DNA of 64,000 nt from Candidatus Streptomyces philanthi (GCA_018114805.1 CP073042.1:1426001-1490000); one strand, 5' to 3'; positions 39,853 through 50,314 are shown, counted from the first letter of the stretch. Notes: generated by a model from the letters alone, not told the origin. Numbers and translations: made by a program.

Positions 39853-40745
39853 GCGAGCGCCCTCCCCAGTGCTCGGCGGGCCAGGATCGCCACCGTACGC
39901 CGCAGGTGGAGGGCGGCGGGCGGCAAGGGGGGTGGTTCGTGGGCGCCGTCCTCGGGCGCCGGCGGGTCCGGGATGCAGGCGGCGGCCACGTACTCGCCGA
40001 AGGCCGCGCGCACTTCGGGGGCCAGGCCGCGGGCGCCGTCCCAGTCGATGAGCGAGGCCACCCACACCTCGGCGTCCAACGGGCGCAGCGGCATCGGGGC
40101 GACGGCGCCGACCGCGCAGCGCACGCCCCGGCGCGCCGGGTCGAGCACCACGGCCACCGAGGCGATGGCGCGGCCGGGGCCGGTGCGGCCGGTGGCCTTG
40201 AGGAAGGTCTGCGGGGCGTGCAGCAGGGGCACGCGGACGAAGCCGACCAACTCGCCGGGCCGCAGCATCTCCACGCCCGCCAGCAGGTGGCTGACCGGGA
40301 TCTCGCGGCTGCCGTCGGGGCCGACGATGACGAGGGTGGCCTCCAGCGCGGCGAGCACGGGCAGCGCGTCGCCGGTGGGCCCGCTGGTGACGACGTTGCC
40401 GCCGAGGGTGCCGGCGTTGCGGATCTGCGGCGGTCCCGCGGCGCGCGCCGCGGCGGCCAGCGCCGGGATCAGCGCGGCGAAGTCGGGGCGGCCCATGCGG
40501 GCGTGCGTCAGCCCGGCGCCGAGCAGGGCGTGCCCGTCCTGGTACTGCCAGCCGCGGATCTCGCTGATCCGGCCGAGGCCGACCAACGCGGCGGGCCGCA
40601 ACAGCCCGGAGTTGACGCCCGCCATCAGATCGGTACCACCCGCGACAGGCACGGCCGCGGGCATGGCGGTCAACGCTGCCACGGCCTCGTCGAGCGAGCG
40701 CGGCAGCGTCACCGTGTGCGCTGCGTGCGGTACGTGCGTGGTCAA
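39849..40745 (-). CDS. FAD-binding subunit of the hydroxylase
   Basis: 298 residues. FAD sites are AVPVAGGTDLMAGVNSG and QIRNAGTLGGNVVTSGPTGD, then SREIPVSHLLAG and the CO-dehydrogenase flavoprotein C-terminal domain (FLKATGRTGPGRAIASVAVV). The start is a TTG at 40745, preceded by GGGAAGGGG; no ATG fits. It passes electrons from the FeS clusters to NAD+ or another acceptor. First gene of the three; its stop overlaps the [2Fe-2S] ATG. Confidence 0.9.
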   Translation of the reverse strand: MTTHVPHAAHTVTLPRSLDEAVAALTAMPAAVPVAGGTDLMAGVNSGLLRPAALVGLGRISEIRGWQYQDGHALLGAGLTHARMGRPDFAALIPALAAAARAAGPPQIRNAGTLGGNVVTSGPTGDALPVLAALEATLVIVGPDGSREIPVSHLLAGVEMLRPGELVGFVRVPLLHAPQTFLKATGRTGPGRAIASVAVVLDPARRGVRCAVGAVAPMPLRPLDAEVWVASLIDWDGARGLAPEVRAAFGEYVAAACIPDPPAPEDGAHEPPPLPPAALHLRRTVAILARRALGRALA

Positions 40746-41463
40746 CCAGATGCCCCTTCCCCGGTCCCCGGTGTCCCGGCTGCCAGCCGTACGGTACGTG
40801 CTGACGGCCTGGACGTGGCAACTCTGGCACACATCGACGACCCGCCGCGAGGGTCCAGGAAGCGGGGTTCCATCCCAGAGATGCGGATAGTCCGATTTCG
40901 GCGAATTTCCGGATAATTTCCGCTTGCTGGCGTAATGCGATTCTTCAGGGGCTTCGGGGGCGCCGCGCGGTGCGCACCGTGACACGGGTCCACCGCTGCC
41001 CGACGACGGAGCGGCCCGCTCCGCGCGCCGGCGGGCTCACACGATCGGGGCCGCCCCTCGCTCGGACGTCCGAGCGGGGACGGAGACGACCGGGCGGGAA
41101 GAGGCGAGGCCGGGCGAGGCCAGACCGGGGTGGACGCGCGAGGGCGGGCGGTGCCGGCCGGCGCCGCGCCCGGGGGCAGGACGGGTGTCCGTGTCGCCCG
41201 TATCACCCACACCGCCCACGTCACCGATGCCGCCGTGTCACCCGTGTCATCGATGCGCCCGGACGCGGCCATGCGCCGGCCGGGCGCGCCCCGGGCGGCC
41301 GGGCGCGGCCGGTGGTGGGCGGGCACTAGCCGGCGGGCGGGGGCTGGCGACCGGCGCGCGGCCGGAGTCACCGCGGCGGCGGGCCAGGGCGGGGCCAGCG
41401 CACTCGTGCGCGGCCCGGCCCGGGCGCCGGGCGGGGCCGGCCCCTTCGCCGGTGGCCGGGCCG
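40746..41463. other. 718-base GC-rich region without a clear gene
   Basis: The first 150 bases hold the hydroxylase promoter: locally AT-richer around 40880-40925 with GATTTCGGCGAATTTCCGG and GATAATTTCC, near-repeats spaced about 20 bases. From 41165 to 41265 the unit GTGTCACC/GTCACCG recurs, a low-complexity run. The rest has many GC palindromes. No frame shows protein-like composition. Confidence 0.4.
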
Positions 41464-42371
41464 TCAGTCCTTGACCACCCCGCCGAGGCCCGACACGAGC
41501 CGCCGCTGGGCCAGGACGAAGAAGACGAGCACCGGGATGGTCATGATCGTCGAGGCCGCCATGATGCCGCCCCAGTCGTTGCCCTCGTCCTTGAAGAACA
41601 CCAGGAGCGCCATCGGGAGCATGGAGTTCTCGGTCGCGCTGATGATGAAGGACTTGGCGAACAGGAAGTCGTTCCAGGTGGAGATGAAGGAGAACACACT
41701 GGTGGCGATGAGCCCCGGGAGCACCAGCGGGAACAGGATCTGCCACAGGAAGCGGGTGCGGCTCGCGCCGTCCAGGTAGGCGGCCTCCTCCAGGGACTCG
41801 GGGACGGCCTTGACGAAGCCGCGCAGCATCCAGATGGCGAACGGCAGCGAGAACGCGATGTGCGACAGGATCAGCGAACCGAGCGTGTTCAGGCCGATGC
41901 CGGGCACGCTGTCGCCCAGGTCGCGCATGAGGAAGAACATCGGGATGGTCAGCGCCTCGACCGGCACCATCTGCGCCACCAGGAACATAATGAGCACCGT
42001 CGTGCGCATCTTGAACTTGAAGCGCGTGACGGCGGTGGCCGCGAGGAAGGCGATCAGGGCCGAGGCGACGACCACGGTGCCGGCAACCAGGAGGCTGTTG
42101 AGGAAGTAGCGGCCGAAGTCCTGGTGGTCGAAGACGGGCCGGAACGCGTCGAGGGAGGGGTTCAGGGTCCACGGCCGTGGATTGCTGGACTGCACCTCGC
42201 TGGCGGGCTTGAACGCGGAGAGCACCATCCAGTACAGCGGGAAGGCGACCACCACGGCGATGAGCACGGCCGCGGCCGGTCGGCCGGCGCCTTGACGACG
42301 GGCCGGTCGGCGAGCGCGGGGCGGGCGGAGCCGGCGTCCGCGGACGAGGGGCTCGCGGTCGAGGGGCTCAC
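41464..42371 (-). CDS. Sugar ABC transporter permease (MalG type), N-terminal frameshift
   Basis: From about 42270 the frame gives LIAVVVAFPLYWMVLSAFKP, six membrane segments and the EAA loop ESLEEAAYLDGASRTRFLWQ. The N-terminus (SPSTASPSSADAGSARPAL) lies in another frame from the GTG at 42371, which overlaps the MalF stop (GTGA). A one-base change near 42290 joins them. Partner of the MalF-like permease; the ATPase is not encoded here, as is usual for streptomycete sugar importers sharing MsiK. Confidence 0.85.
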
Positions 42372-43300
42372 AGCTCTTCTCCTTGCCTGCGCAGCAGCCG
42401 CAGATAGATCAGCGTCACGGCGAGCAGGATCAGCAGCATCACGATGCCGATGGCCGAGCCGAGGCTGTATTGCGAGGAAGCGAACGCCTTCTGGTAGGCG
42501 TACACGTTCAGCACCAGGTTCTGGCCGGCGATGCCGCCACCGTTGGTCATCACGTAGATCTGCGTGAACACCTTGAAGTCCCAGATGATGGGCTGGATGG
42601 TGACCACGACCAGGATGGGCCGCAGCATCGGCGCCATCACGCTGCGCCAGACGCGCCAGTTGGACGCGCCGTCCAGCGAGGCCGCTTCGAGCACCTCGCC
42701 GGGGATAGCCTTGATGCCCGCGTACACCGTCACCATGACCAGCGGGAACGAGCACCACACGACCTCGAAGAGGACCAGCGCGAAGGCGCTGTAGCGGTCG
42801 TAGGTCCAGGAGAAGTCCTCGAAGCCGGACAGGCCCACCCAGACGAGCATCTTGTTGACCGGGCCGAAGTCGGGGTCGAAGAGGAAGACCAAGACCGTCG
42901 AGCCGGTGATGGCCTGGGTCGCCCAGGCGCCGAGCGCGGCGAGCATGAGCGCCAGTCGGGACACCGCGCGGATGCGGGTGAGCAGCACGGCCAGCCCGCA
43001 GCCGACCACGAGGGTGGAGAGGACGCAAACCGCGGCGAACACCAGGGTGGCGACCAGCACCTCCCAGAACTGCCGGTCGCTGAAGAGTTCGGTGTAGTTG
43101 GCGAAGCCCTGGAAGGTGGCCGGCTCACCGCCGCTGACCTGTGCCTGGGTGTACTCCAGGAAGGAGATCAGGCCGAGTTGGTAGATCGGGTAGACGAGCA
43201 GCGCGGCCAGCACGATCAGGGCCGGGGCCAGGTAGAGCCACGGCGTCCAGCGCGAGGCGCCGAGCCCGCCGCGCCGCCCGCCCTTCGCCACGGCGGACAC
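42368..43300 (-). CDS. Sugar ABC transporter permease (MalF type)
   Basis: 310 residues with six membrane segments (LYLAPALIVLAALLVYPIYQ first) and the EAA loop PGEVLEAASLDGASNWRVWR. Annotated from GTG 43300. A Pro-rich lead from the ATG at 43376, ten bases after the binding-protein stop, may be the true start if one base is missing. Works with the permease below and the lipoprotein above. Confidence 0.88.
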   Translation of the reverse strand: MSAVAKGGRRGGLGASRWTPWLYLAPALIVLAALLVYPIYQLGLISFLEYTQAQVSGGEPATFQGFANYTELFSDRQFWEVLVATLVFAAVCVLSTLVVGCGLAVLLTRIRAVSRLALMLAALGAWATQAITGSTVLVFLFDPDFGPVNKMLVWVGLSGFEDFSWTYDRYSAFALVLFEVVWCSFPLVMVTVYAGIKAIPGEVLEAASLDGASNWRVWRSVMAPMLRPILVVVTIQPIIWDFKVFTQIYVMTNGGGIAGQNLVLNVYAYQKAFASSQYSLGSAIGIVMLLILLAVTLIYLRLLRRQGEEL

Positions 43301-43385
43301 CGGGGCGGGGGCGGCCGGGGCGAGCGGCGCGGGGGCGCCGGGCCCCGGGCCGGAGCGGAGGAGTCGGGGGACATCACTGGCTCAC

Positions 43386-44687
43386 TCAGCCCGCTTCGGT
43401 GAAGGCGGCGTCCATCTTCTTGCGCGCCTCGTTGGCCGCCGCGTCCACGTCCTTACGACCACTGACGATCTGCTGGAACATCGTCGGCAGCACCAGGACC
43501 GCGTCGATGGCGGCCCAGCCGGGCGACGCGGGCACGAACTTCGCCACGTCCAGGGTCTTCACGAACGGCTCGGCGAACGGCTCGCGCGCTGCCGCCTCCT
43601 TGCGCACGTCGGTGTAGGTGGGCAGGAAGCCCATCGCGTCGAAGAGCGCGCCCTGCGTCTTCTTGCTGGTGAGCGACTGCATCAGGGCAAGGCCGAGCGT
43701 GCGGTGCGAACTGCTCTTCAGGAGCCCGATGTTGTTCCCGCCCGCGAACGCCGGAGCGATCTCGCCGGCCTTCTTGCCGGGCAGCGGAACCACCGCGTAC
43801 TTGCCCTTGACCTTGCTCGCCTCGATGGCCGGGTGGTTGAAGTTGCCGGCGATGGCCATGCCCGCCTTGCCGGAAGCGAACGTCTCGACGGTGTTGTTGC
43901 CGCCCATCTCGGCGCACTTGTTGGCCGGGCAGTTCTGGTCGCCGAACAGCGCGGTGTACGCCTTGATGCCGGCCTGCGACTGGGCGCTGTCGATGGTCGA
44001 GCGGTAGGTGCCGTCCTTCTCGGTGGCCAACTCGCCGCCGTTCGACCACAGGAAGGGCATCGCGCCGTAGGTGTACGCGCCGCCCACCGCGAGCCCGTAC
44101 AGGTCTTTGGGCTCGGCCCGGATCTTCTCCGCGGTGTTGACCAACTCCTCCTGGGTGGTCGGCGGCTTGAGGCCGAGGTCCTTGAAGACGTCGGTGCGGT
44201 AGTAGAGCGCGCGCACGCCGACGAAGAGCGGGGATCCGTACGTCTTGCCCTTGACGGTCAGCGACTCCTTGGCCGTGGCGTCGGTGTCCTTGCTCTGCGG
44301 CCAGCTCGCGAACTCCTCGCTGATGTCCGCGAGGCCGCCGTCCTGCACGTAGCCGGCCGTGTCCGTGTTGCCGTACTCGATGAGGTCAGGGGCGCTCTCC
44401 GGGTCGTTGAACGCGGCCTTGATCTTCTCGGCCCGGGTGTTGATCGGGATGTAGGTGACGTCCACGTCGACGTCCTTGTGCTTGCCGCGGAAGTCCGCCA
44501 CGGCCTGGTCGACGACCTTCTTCTTGGGGTCGTTGTCCACCTCCTGGAAGAGCCAGACGCACAGCGTGCCGCTCTGGTCGTCCTTCTTCGCCTCGTTGTC
44601 CGAGGTGGACGGGGCGCAGGCGGTGGCGGTGAGGCCGGCCGCGACAAGTGCCGCCACCGGCGCGGCCATTCGAGCAAAGACGTTCAT
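43386..44687 (-). CDS. Sugar-binding lipoprotein of the ABC importer
   Basis: 433 residues. Signal with lipobox LTATAC (Cys24), then a family 1 solute-binding protein (GTLCVWLFQEVDND, NTRAEKIKAAFND, PDLIEYGNTDTAGYVQDGG, FASGKAGMAIAGNFNHP). The ATG at 44687 follows a G-rich site. The sugar cannot be named from sequence. It heads the operon, and possible operators (TTGCGCAA-like, about 44710-44745) lie in front. Confidence 0.9.
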   Translation of the reverse strand: MNVFARMAAPVAALVAAGLTATACAPSTSDNEAKKDDQSGTLCVWLFQEVDNDPKKKVVDQAVADFRGKHKDVDVDVTYIPINTRAEKIKAAFNDPESAPDLIEYGNTDTAGYVQDGGLADISEEFASWPQSKDTDATAKESLTVKGKTYGSPLFVGVRALYYRTDVFKDLGLKPPTTQEELVNTAEKIRAEPKDLYGLAVGGAYTYGAMPFLWSNGGELATEKDGTYRSTIDSAQSQAGIKAYTALFGDQNCPANKCAEMGGNNTVETFASGKAGMAIAGNFNHPAIEASKVKGKYAVVPLPGKKAGEIAPAFAGGNNIGLLKSSSHRTLGLALMQSLTSKKTQGALFDAMGFLPTYTDVRKEAAAREPFAEPFVKTLDVAKFVPASPGWAAIDAVLVLPTMFQQIVSGRKDVDAAANEARKKMDAAFTEAG

Positions 44688-45272
44688 ATACGCCCCCCGG
44701 AGTGGATTTGCACTATACGCAACGCCCGTTTCGCTTTGCGCAATACGGAGGAGGTTAAGGGCCGTTGTCTGGCCGTACAAGAGGTCCCGACCACTTCGTG
44801 ACCGGCAAAAAGTGTCCACAAGGCCCGGCATGTCGACATGCGTCGGCCGCGCGACCGGCCAGCCCAGGTGACGACGCCCAACCACGGCCAGATCCGGCCC
44901 GGCCTGGCGGAGCGGGAACGGGGACGGCGATCAGCCCGCGCGCGGGCCCGGTCGACGGGAGGGGAGGGAAGGAGGGACGGACCCACCGGGCGGCCCGGCC
45001 ACCTCCACCTGATCGGGGGACCGGCCACGGGTCAACGCGGCGAGCTGCGCGGCGCGTTGACCACGGTGGCGCGGGCGCGGCGACAGGGCGCGGGGAAGCG
45101 ACGCGCGGAGCGGCTTAGCGGGCAGCGGCGGCAGTACGGCGCGCGGCGCGATGGGCGGCGACGGCGCGACGCGCCGCCGCGGTGCCGCGCGGGCGGCCGT
45201 GGTGCCGGCGTCAGGGGACGGTGTCAGGGGGTAGCGCGGCGCGGGACGTACGGGAGGGGGCGCGGGGCCGGG
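44688..45272. other. Intergenic with likely operators for the sugar operon
   Basis: Near the gene, TATACGCAAC and TTTGCGCAATAC (44714-44746) form two similar half-palindromes, candidates for a regulator site. Beyond 44800 no gene is supported on either strand; the frames there are Arg/Gly-rich and implausible. Confidence 0.45.
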
Positions 45273-45665
45273 TTACTCCGGGAAGCGCTCGCCGGGGTAG
45301 GCCGGCTCGGGGAACGGCACGGCTTCGAGGCGGGCGCCGGCCGCGCCGAGCCTGGCCACCACCTGGTCCCAGTCGGGCCAGGAGGCGTGCATCCGGCGGA
45401 GCAGGCGGGGGCTGGCGACCAGGACGACGTCGCAGCCGGGGTCGTCCGCCCACTCCAGGAGCCTGTCCGTGGAGGCCTGGAGCACGGAGAACACGCTGCT
45501 GCCCACGGGCTGGTAACCCCGCTCGGCGGCGAGTCGGCCGCACTGCTGGAGTTGTGCGTCCCAGTCCTTGTCGAACTGGCTGAAGGTCGGCGAACCCTCG
45601 TCGGACTCATCGACCTCCCGGGCCCCGAAGACCAGATACGCCGCCCGTTCCACGCGCCCGCTCAT
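45273..45665 (-). CDS. Conserved actinomycete protein, unknown function
   Basis: 130 residues. RAAYLVFGAREVDESDEG at the start, SSVFSVLQASTDRLLEWADD and CDVVLVASPRLLRRMHASWP suggest a small Rossmann-like or resolvase-like fold without catalytic Ser. Alone between the sugar operon and DUF3039, in a place conserved among streptomycetes as far as I recall. Confidence 0.7.
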   Translation of the reverse strand: MSGRVERAAYLVFGAREVDESDEGSPTFSQFDKDWDAQLQQCGRLAAERGYQPVGSSVFSVLQASTDRLLEWADDPGCDVVLVASPRLLRRMHASWPDWDQVVARLGAAGARLEAVPFPEPAYPGERFPE

Positions 45666-45784
45666 GGCAGCGACCTTACTGCCCGGCCCGGCCCGACAAC
45701 ACCGCGCGCCCGGCCCGTATCCGCTCGGGATACGGGCCGCGCGCGGGCAGCCTCCGGGCGCGGGACGGCGTGAGCCGGCAGCGG

Positions 45785-46084
45785 CTACTTCTTGCCGTCC
45801 TTACCACCCTTGCCCTTGTCGCCTCCGGCGCCCATGCCCTCGAAGATCTCCTTGCACATGGGACACACCGGGTACTTCTTCGGGTCACGGCCGGGTACCC
45901 AGACCTTGCCGCAGAGTGCGACGACGGGCGATCCGGAGAGCGCGCTCTCCATGATCTTGTCCTTCTGTACGTAATGGGCGAAGCGCTCGTGGTCGCCGTC
46001 GCCGTTCGACACCTGCGGCGTCGGCTCGACGAGGATGCCGGTACCTGCCCCGCGCTCGGGCTCGGGCTGAAGAGGAGTGCTCAT
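45785..46084 (-). CDS. DUF3039 protein
   Basis: 99 residues. Core HERFAHYVQKDKIMESALSG, VVALCGKVWVPGRDPKKYPV and CPMCKEI: a likely zinc-binding site with three Cys. The tail is Gly/Lys-rich. ATG at 46084 (nine bases inside a longer frame) overlaps the MFS stop. Conserved across actinobacteria, function unknown. Confidence 0.88.
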   Translation of the reverse strand: MSTPLQPEPERGAGTGILVEPTPQVSNGDGDHERFAHYVQKDKIMESALSGSPVVALCGKVWVPGRDPKKYPVCPMCKEIFEGMGAGGDKGKGGKDGKK

Positions 46085-47316
46085 ACAGCCCAAGGGTACT
46101 CATGCCTGGGGTATGCGCGACGCCCCACCGTCCCCAACACGCGCCGGGCCCGCGCCCCGGCCCGCGCCGCCGGCCCCGCACCCCTCGCGGCCCGCTCGCG
46201 CGACGTCGCCAACCGCCCCCGACGCGCCGGCGCCTGCCGCACCCGCGTCCGCCGCGCCAGCGCCTCGCGCGCGGAGCCGACGGCGCTGCCGAGGTAGAGG
46301 GCGGAGTTGTTGAGCGCGAGCGCCACCGTGCCGCGTCGCGCGCTCACCGCGAGCAGTCGGTGCTGCTGCGGCACCTGGAGCGCCCAGCCACCCGCGCCCC
46401 ACACCACCAGGGCCGCGCCGAGCAGCAGCGACACGCCGGCGACCGGGGCGAGCGCCAGGTGAGCCACGCCCAGGGCGGTGAGCAGGGCCGCGACCAGCGC
46501 CCGCACCCGCCCCGTACGGTCCACCAGCGGCCCGATCAAGAGGCTGCCCAGCACGCCGCCGGCGCCCCAGGCCCACAGGTAGGGGGCGACGCCGTCTACG
46601 TCGCCGGCCGCTTCGAGCACCGGGGCGAGGTAGGTAAACAGGCCAAGGCTGGCGACGGCGGCCAGGAAGGAGACGCAGACCACCGGGGCGACGGCCGGGT
46701 CGGCGATGGCCCCGAGCCGGGCCCTGGCCGGCACCGGGGGCTCGGCCGGAACCTGTGGCAACAGCGCCGCGAGCCCGCCGGTGGCGACCGCGCCCAACGC
46801 CGTGACCAGGCCCATCTTGGCCCGCCACGACGCGTGCTCGGCGAGCAGCACGCCCAGCGGCAAGCCCAGCACGGTGCCGGTGCTCATGCCGCCCATCACC
46901 AGGGCCAAGGCCTTGCCCCGTCGCTCGGCCGGCACCAGCGCCGAGGCCGCGGCGGTGGACAGCGCCGCGTACACCCCGGCCCCGGCGCCCGCCACCACGC
47001 GCGAGGCGAGCAGCGGCAGGAGCGAGGGCGCCACGGCGGTGAGCCCGTTGCCCAGCGTGAAGACGGCGAGGGCGACCAGGATCACCGTCTTCGGCCTGAC
47101 GCCCATGAGCAGCCCGGCCACCAGCGGCGCGGACAGCGCGTAGGCGAGGGTGAAGGCCGTGACCATCTGGCCGGCCAGCGACACGGTGGTGTCGAGGTCG
47201 TCGGCGACCACGGGCAACAGCCCGGCCATCACGTACGCGTCCAGGCCGAGAGTGAACGCCCCCAGCGCGAGCAGCGAAACCTTGCGCACAGTGCGCTCCT
47301 TGAGGTTGACGGTCAT
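46081..47316 (-). CDS. MFS transporter (AraJ/Cml-type), C-terminus doubtful
   Basis: 411 residues. Up to about residue 345 it is a clear MFS protein: LGAFTLGLDAYVMAGLLPVV, ASRVVAGAGAGVYAAL, RRGKALALVMGGMSTG, LALNNSALYLGSAVGSA. After that the frame becomes Arg-rich (REALARRTRVRQ), as if shifted near 46285. Yet its TGA overlaps the DUF3039 ATG exactly, so the frame may return at the end. Start 47316; a LysR gene is divergent and probably controls it. Confidence 0.8.
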   Translation of the reverse strand: MTVNLKERTVRKVSLLALGAFTLGLDAYVMAGLLPVVADDLDTTVSLAGQMVTAFTLAYALSAPLVAGLLMGVRPKTVILVALAVFTLGNGLTAVAPSLLPLLASRVVAGAGAGVYAALSTAAASALVPAERRGKALALVMGGMSTGTVLGLPLGVLLAEHASWRAKMGLVTALGAVATGGLAALLPQVPAEPPVPARARLGAIADPAVAPVVCVSFLAAVASLGLFTYLAPVLEAAGDVDGVAPYLWAWGAGGVLGSLLIGPLVDRTGRVRALVAALLTALGVAHLALAPVAGVSLLLGAALVVWGAGGWALQVPQQHRLLAVSARRGTVALALNNSALYLGSAVGSAREALARRTRVRQAPARRGRLATSRERAARGAGPAARAGARARRVLGTVGRRAYPRHEYPWAV

Positions 47317-47439
47317 GGGTGACCGGCGGCCCTGCCCCGCCCGGCAGGCCCAGCCGAAACGGGGCGGCGGGCCGGAAGCGTAGGCACTCTCCGGATCGGC
47401 GCAGAAATGCCGGGGCGCGGGCACTTATGCTCGGGTAGC

Positions 47440-48389
47440 ATGAGTGGCGAGCACCGGTCCGGGGAGAGCGGCGACGACGCGCGGGAGCCGGTGGCCGCGG
47501 GGCTGCTCGGCATGCCCGACGTGGAGTTGCGGCACCTGCGCGGCTTCGTGGCCGTGGCCGACGAGCGCAGCTTCACGCACGCCGCGCACCTGCTCGGCAT
47601 CGGACAGCCCGCGCTCACCCGCACCGTGCGGGCCCTTGAGGAGGCCGTGGGCGCCCGCCTGCTGGAGCGCAGTACCCGCCCGTGGCGCTCACCGACGCCG
47701 GCTAGCGGCTCCACGCGGAGTTGGGCGTGCTGCTCCCCCGGCTCGGCGAGGCGCTGCGCGCGCCCTGCCGGCACGCCAGGCTGCGGCTCGGCTTCACCTC
47801 GCTGCTGCCGCTCGCCTGCGCCGGGCTGACCACGGCCTTCGGGTCCGCCACCGGCGCCCGGGTGCGCCTGGTGCGCCGGGACACCCCGCTGGGCGGCCTG
47901 GACACCGGCGACTGCGACGTGGCGGTGGTACGCGGCGAGGTGCCGCCGGACCGGCGGGCCGAGGTGCGCAGCAAGGTGGTCGCCCACGAGGCGCGGGTCG
48001 CGGTCGTCGCGCGCGACGCCACCGGGGCGGCGGCCCCGGTGGCCCGCCGCCGCGTCCTGGACTGGACCGAACTGGCCGACCTGCCGCTCGTGGTCAACAC
48101 CGTCACCGGCACCACCCACGCCGAACTGTGGCCCGCGGGCCGGCGCCCCACCCTGGCGTGCACCAGCGGCAACTTCGACGAATGGCTGGAGGCGGTGTCG
48201 GCCGGCCACGGCATCGGCGTGGCACCGGAGCCGGTCGCCCAGCGCCACACGCACCCCGGCATCCGCTTGGTACGGCTGAAGAACGCCCCCCAGGTCGCCG
48301 TCCACCTGGCCGTCCCGGCCCGTGGCGCCCATCCACTGGCGGCCCAGTACTACGCCATGACCAGCGCGAACTGGCCCGCGAGCGACTGA
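47440..48389 (+). pseudogene. LysR regulator, frameshift and in-frame TAG
   Basis: MPDVELRHLRGFVAVADERS, HLLGIGQPALTRTVRALEEA and GARLLERSTR read to about 47680. The frame then shifts, and ALTDAG is followed at once by TAG (about 47717) where relatives have Arg. The effector domain is complete in the new frame (GFTSLLPLACAGLTTAFGSA, GGLDTGDCDVAVVRGEV, SAGHGIGVAPEPVAQ). Divergent from the MFS gene it would control. Confidence 0.82.
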
Positions 48390-48444
48390 GCCCGGGAGCA
48401 GCCGGGCCCGAGGGCGGCGGGTGCGCCCCGGGCCCGGCCCGGTG

Positions 48445-48975
48445 TCAGCGCCAGCGGTTGTTGCTGGTGTGGTCACCGGCGAGCCAGCGGTCCAGGTCGG
48501 CGTGCGCCGTCGTACGCCGCTCGGTGTCGATCCGCTCCGCGTCGGGGTGGTCGACGACGAACTCCAACATAAGCGCGTTGGGGTCCGTGATGTAGAGCGA
48601 GATGCAGAAGCCGTGGTCGATCACATAGGTGTCCGGCTCCGCGTAGCCTGCCTCGGCGATGCAAGCCCGCAGCGCGTCCTGGACCTCCTGCTCGACCTTG
48701 AAGGCGATGTGCCGGAACAGGGTGAAGTGGATGTCGGTCGCGAACTCCTTCTGGTCCGCCGGGTCGGCGAACTGGAAGAAGGCCAGGGCACCCCCGTCGG
48801 CGAGGCCCTAGAAGGTGTGGGAGTAGGCGCGCTCGGCGCCGAACAGCACGCCCCGCTCGCTCCAGGTGGCGACCAGCGGAAGACCGATCACGTCCTCGTA
48901 GAAGCGTCGGGTGGCTTCCTGGTCGTCGGTGATACACGCGTGGTGGTGGAGGCGCAGCGGGAGGGTTTGACTCAT
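48445..48975 (-). pseudogene. VOC (glyoxalase-like) protein with an internal TAG
   Basis: In one continuous frame from the ATG at 48975: SQTLPLRLHHHACITDDQEA, RRFYEDVIGLPLVATW, AERAYSHTF, then TAG at 48808-48810, then GLADGGALAFFQFADP, HIAFKVEQEVQDALRAC and YITDPNALMLEFVVDHPD to 48445. Everything else is intact; a Tyr (TAC) or similar codon became TAG. Metal ligands of the VOC fold (His near the start, Glu in LEF) are present. Substrate unknown. Confidence 0.85.
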
Positions 48976-49393
48976 GGCGGATCAGCTCCTTTGTCGAACC
49001 TGGGGCAAGGCGGGGGGCGGGCCTGGTCGGCCGTCGACCGCCAGCTCCCCTACCCAGGATGCGACAAGCTGGTTTAACTTTGAACTAATTTCCACCGCGA
49101 CTCCCCCCCACTCGAACCGACACTTCCCCCAGGATCCTGACCTGCGAAAACGGAGATTCCACGGCGAGCGCCGAGCAGAGCGGCCCCCTCGCCCACCAGG
49201 CCGACCAAGCCCCCGACGGGGGCCCCGACCTGGCCACACTCCGACCGCACAGCGGTTCGCCAACGGGGCGCACCTGTGTCCGCATCCAGCGGGCCGACCC
49301 CGCCGAACGCCCGCGCCACACCGCCCCGATCAACAGGCCGTCCACCCCGTTCGCGGACCGCCGCCAGCAGTCGAGCGGGACACCCCGGCACCG
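48976..49393. other. Intergenic between the VOC and YqgE genes
   Basis: No gene is supported. The part just beyond the VOC start (49070-49110, GCTGGTTTAACTTTGAACTA) is AT-richer and likely holds its promoter. The rest lies after the YqgE stop. Confidence 0.45.
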
Positions 49394-50041
49394 TCAGTTG
49401 AGCGAGGCGTCGTCCGGGTACGTGGCCACCATCGCCAACTCGCTGCGCTGACGCCGCAACACGGAGCGCCACAACCGCTCCGGATCGGGCGACGACACGT
49501 CGCCGGGCTCCGACTCCACGACGTACCACGCGCCCTCGACCAGTTCCTCTTCCAACTGGCCGGGACCCCACCCGGCATACCCCGCGAAGATCCGCAACGA
49601 GCCGACCGCCGAGGCGAGCAGCTCCGGCGGGGCCTCCAGGTCGACGAGACCGATCGCGCCGTGCACCCGGCGCCAGCCGATGGGGTCGCCCCGGCGCACG
49701 CGCGCCCGGGAGCGGGTGGCCGCCCCGTCGCCGGTCGACGGCGGGCCCGGCTCCCGCACCCGGTCACGCTCGATCGACTCGCCCGGCACGACGGCGACGC
49801 CGAGCGCCGAGTCCAGCGACACCGGCCCGCCCTGGAAGACCACGCCCGGCTCGCCCGCCAGCGCGGCCCACGATTCGAGGATGTCGCCGACGCCGACCGG
49901 CGTCGGCCGGTTGAGCACGACGCCGAGCGAGCCCTCCTCGTCATGGTCGAGCAGGAGCACGACGGCACGGTCGAAGTTCGGGTCGGCAAGCGCCGGTGTG
50001 GCGACGAGCAACCGTCCTGTGAGCGAGGACACCTCGGTCAT
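49394..50041 (-). CDS. YqgE/AlgH family protein
   Basis: 215 residues: SSLTGRLLVATPALADPNFD, RAVVLLLDHDEEGSLGVVLN, FQGGPVSLDSALGVAV, FAGYAGWGPGQLEEELVEGA and WYVVES, the DUF179 pattern throughout. A Ser/Arg-rich loop (SRARVRRGD) is slightly longer than usual. Function is not settled in any bacterium. Divergent from murA. Start ATG 50041; another Met lies 7 codons upstream. Confidence 0.92.
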   Translation of the reverse strand: MTEVSSLTGRLLVATPALADPNFDRAVVLLLDHDEEGSLGVVLNRPTPVGVGDILESWAALAGEPGVVFQGGPVSLDSALGVAVVPGESIERDRVREPGPPSTGDGAATRSRARVRRGDPIGWRRVHGAIGLVDLEAPPELLASAVGSLRIFAGYAGWGPGQLEEELVEGAWYVVESEPGDVSSPDPERLWRSVLRRQRSELAMVATYPDDASLN

Positions 50042-50314
50042 GCGCACATGATCCCGCATTTCCGGCTCATACGGAGGGCGGAAGACAAGTCCCGACCCGG
50101 GAGCAGGTGGGGCGTACGCCGGGAGCAGGTGGGGCATACGACAGCAGCGACGGCGCACATCACGGAGAGTCGACGGCCGGACACCCTTCGCACATACGCG
50201 GGACGGGGCAGGTGGCCGAGAGCCGATCGGGCTTACGGAGCGGCTCCCGTTGCCCATTACCCTTTCCTTTTGCCCCCCTTGCTCATCAAGGCCCATCCAA
50301 GGAACGCGAGACTT

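Noticed and set aside
35542..40890. A plus-strand open frame of about 1,780 codons opposite the hydroxylase genes
   Set aside because: It is the antisense shadow of the minus-strand operon: high GC at third positions removes stops on the other strand. Its product is Gly/Arg/Val-rich with no family similarity, and the minus-strand frames have cofactor motifs and overlapping starts.
44838..45272. A coding gene between the sugar operon and the 45665 gene
   Set aside because: Frames on both strands are Arg/Gly-rich, have no plausible ribosome site and no hydrophobic core pattern.
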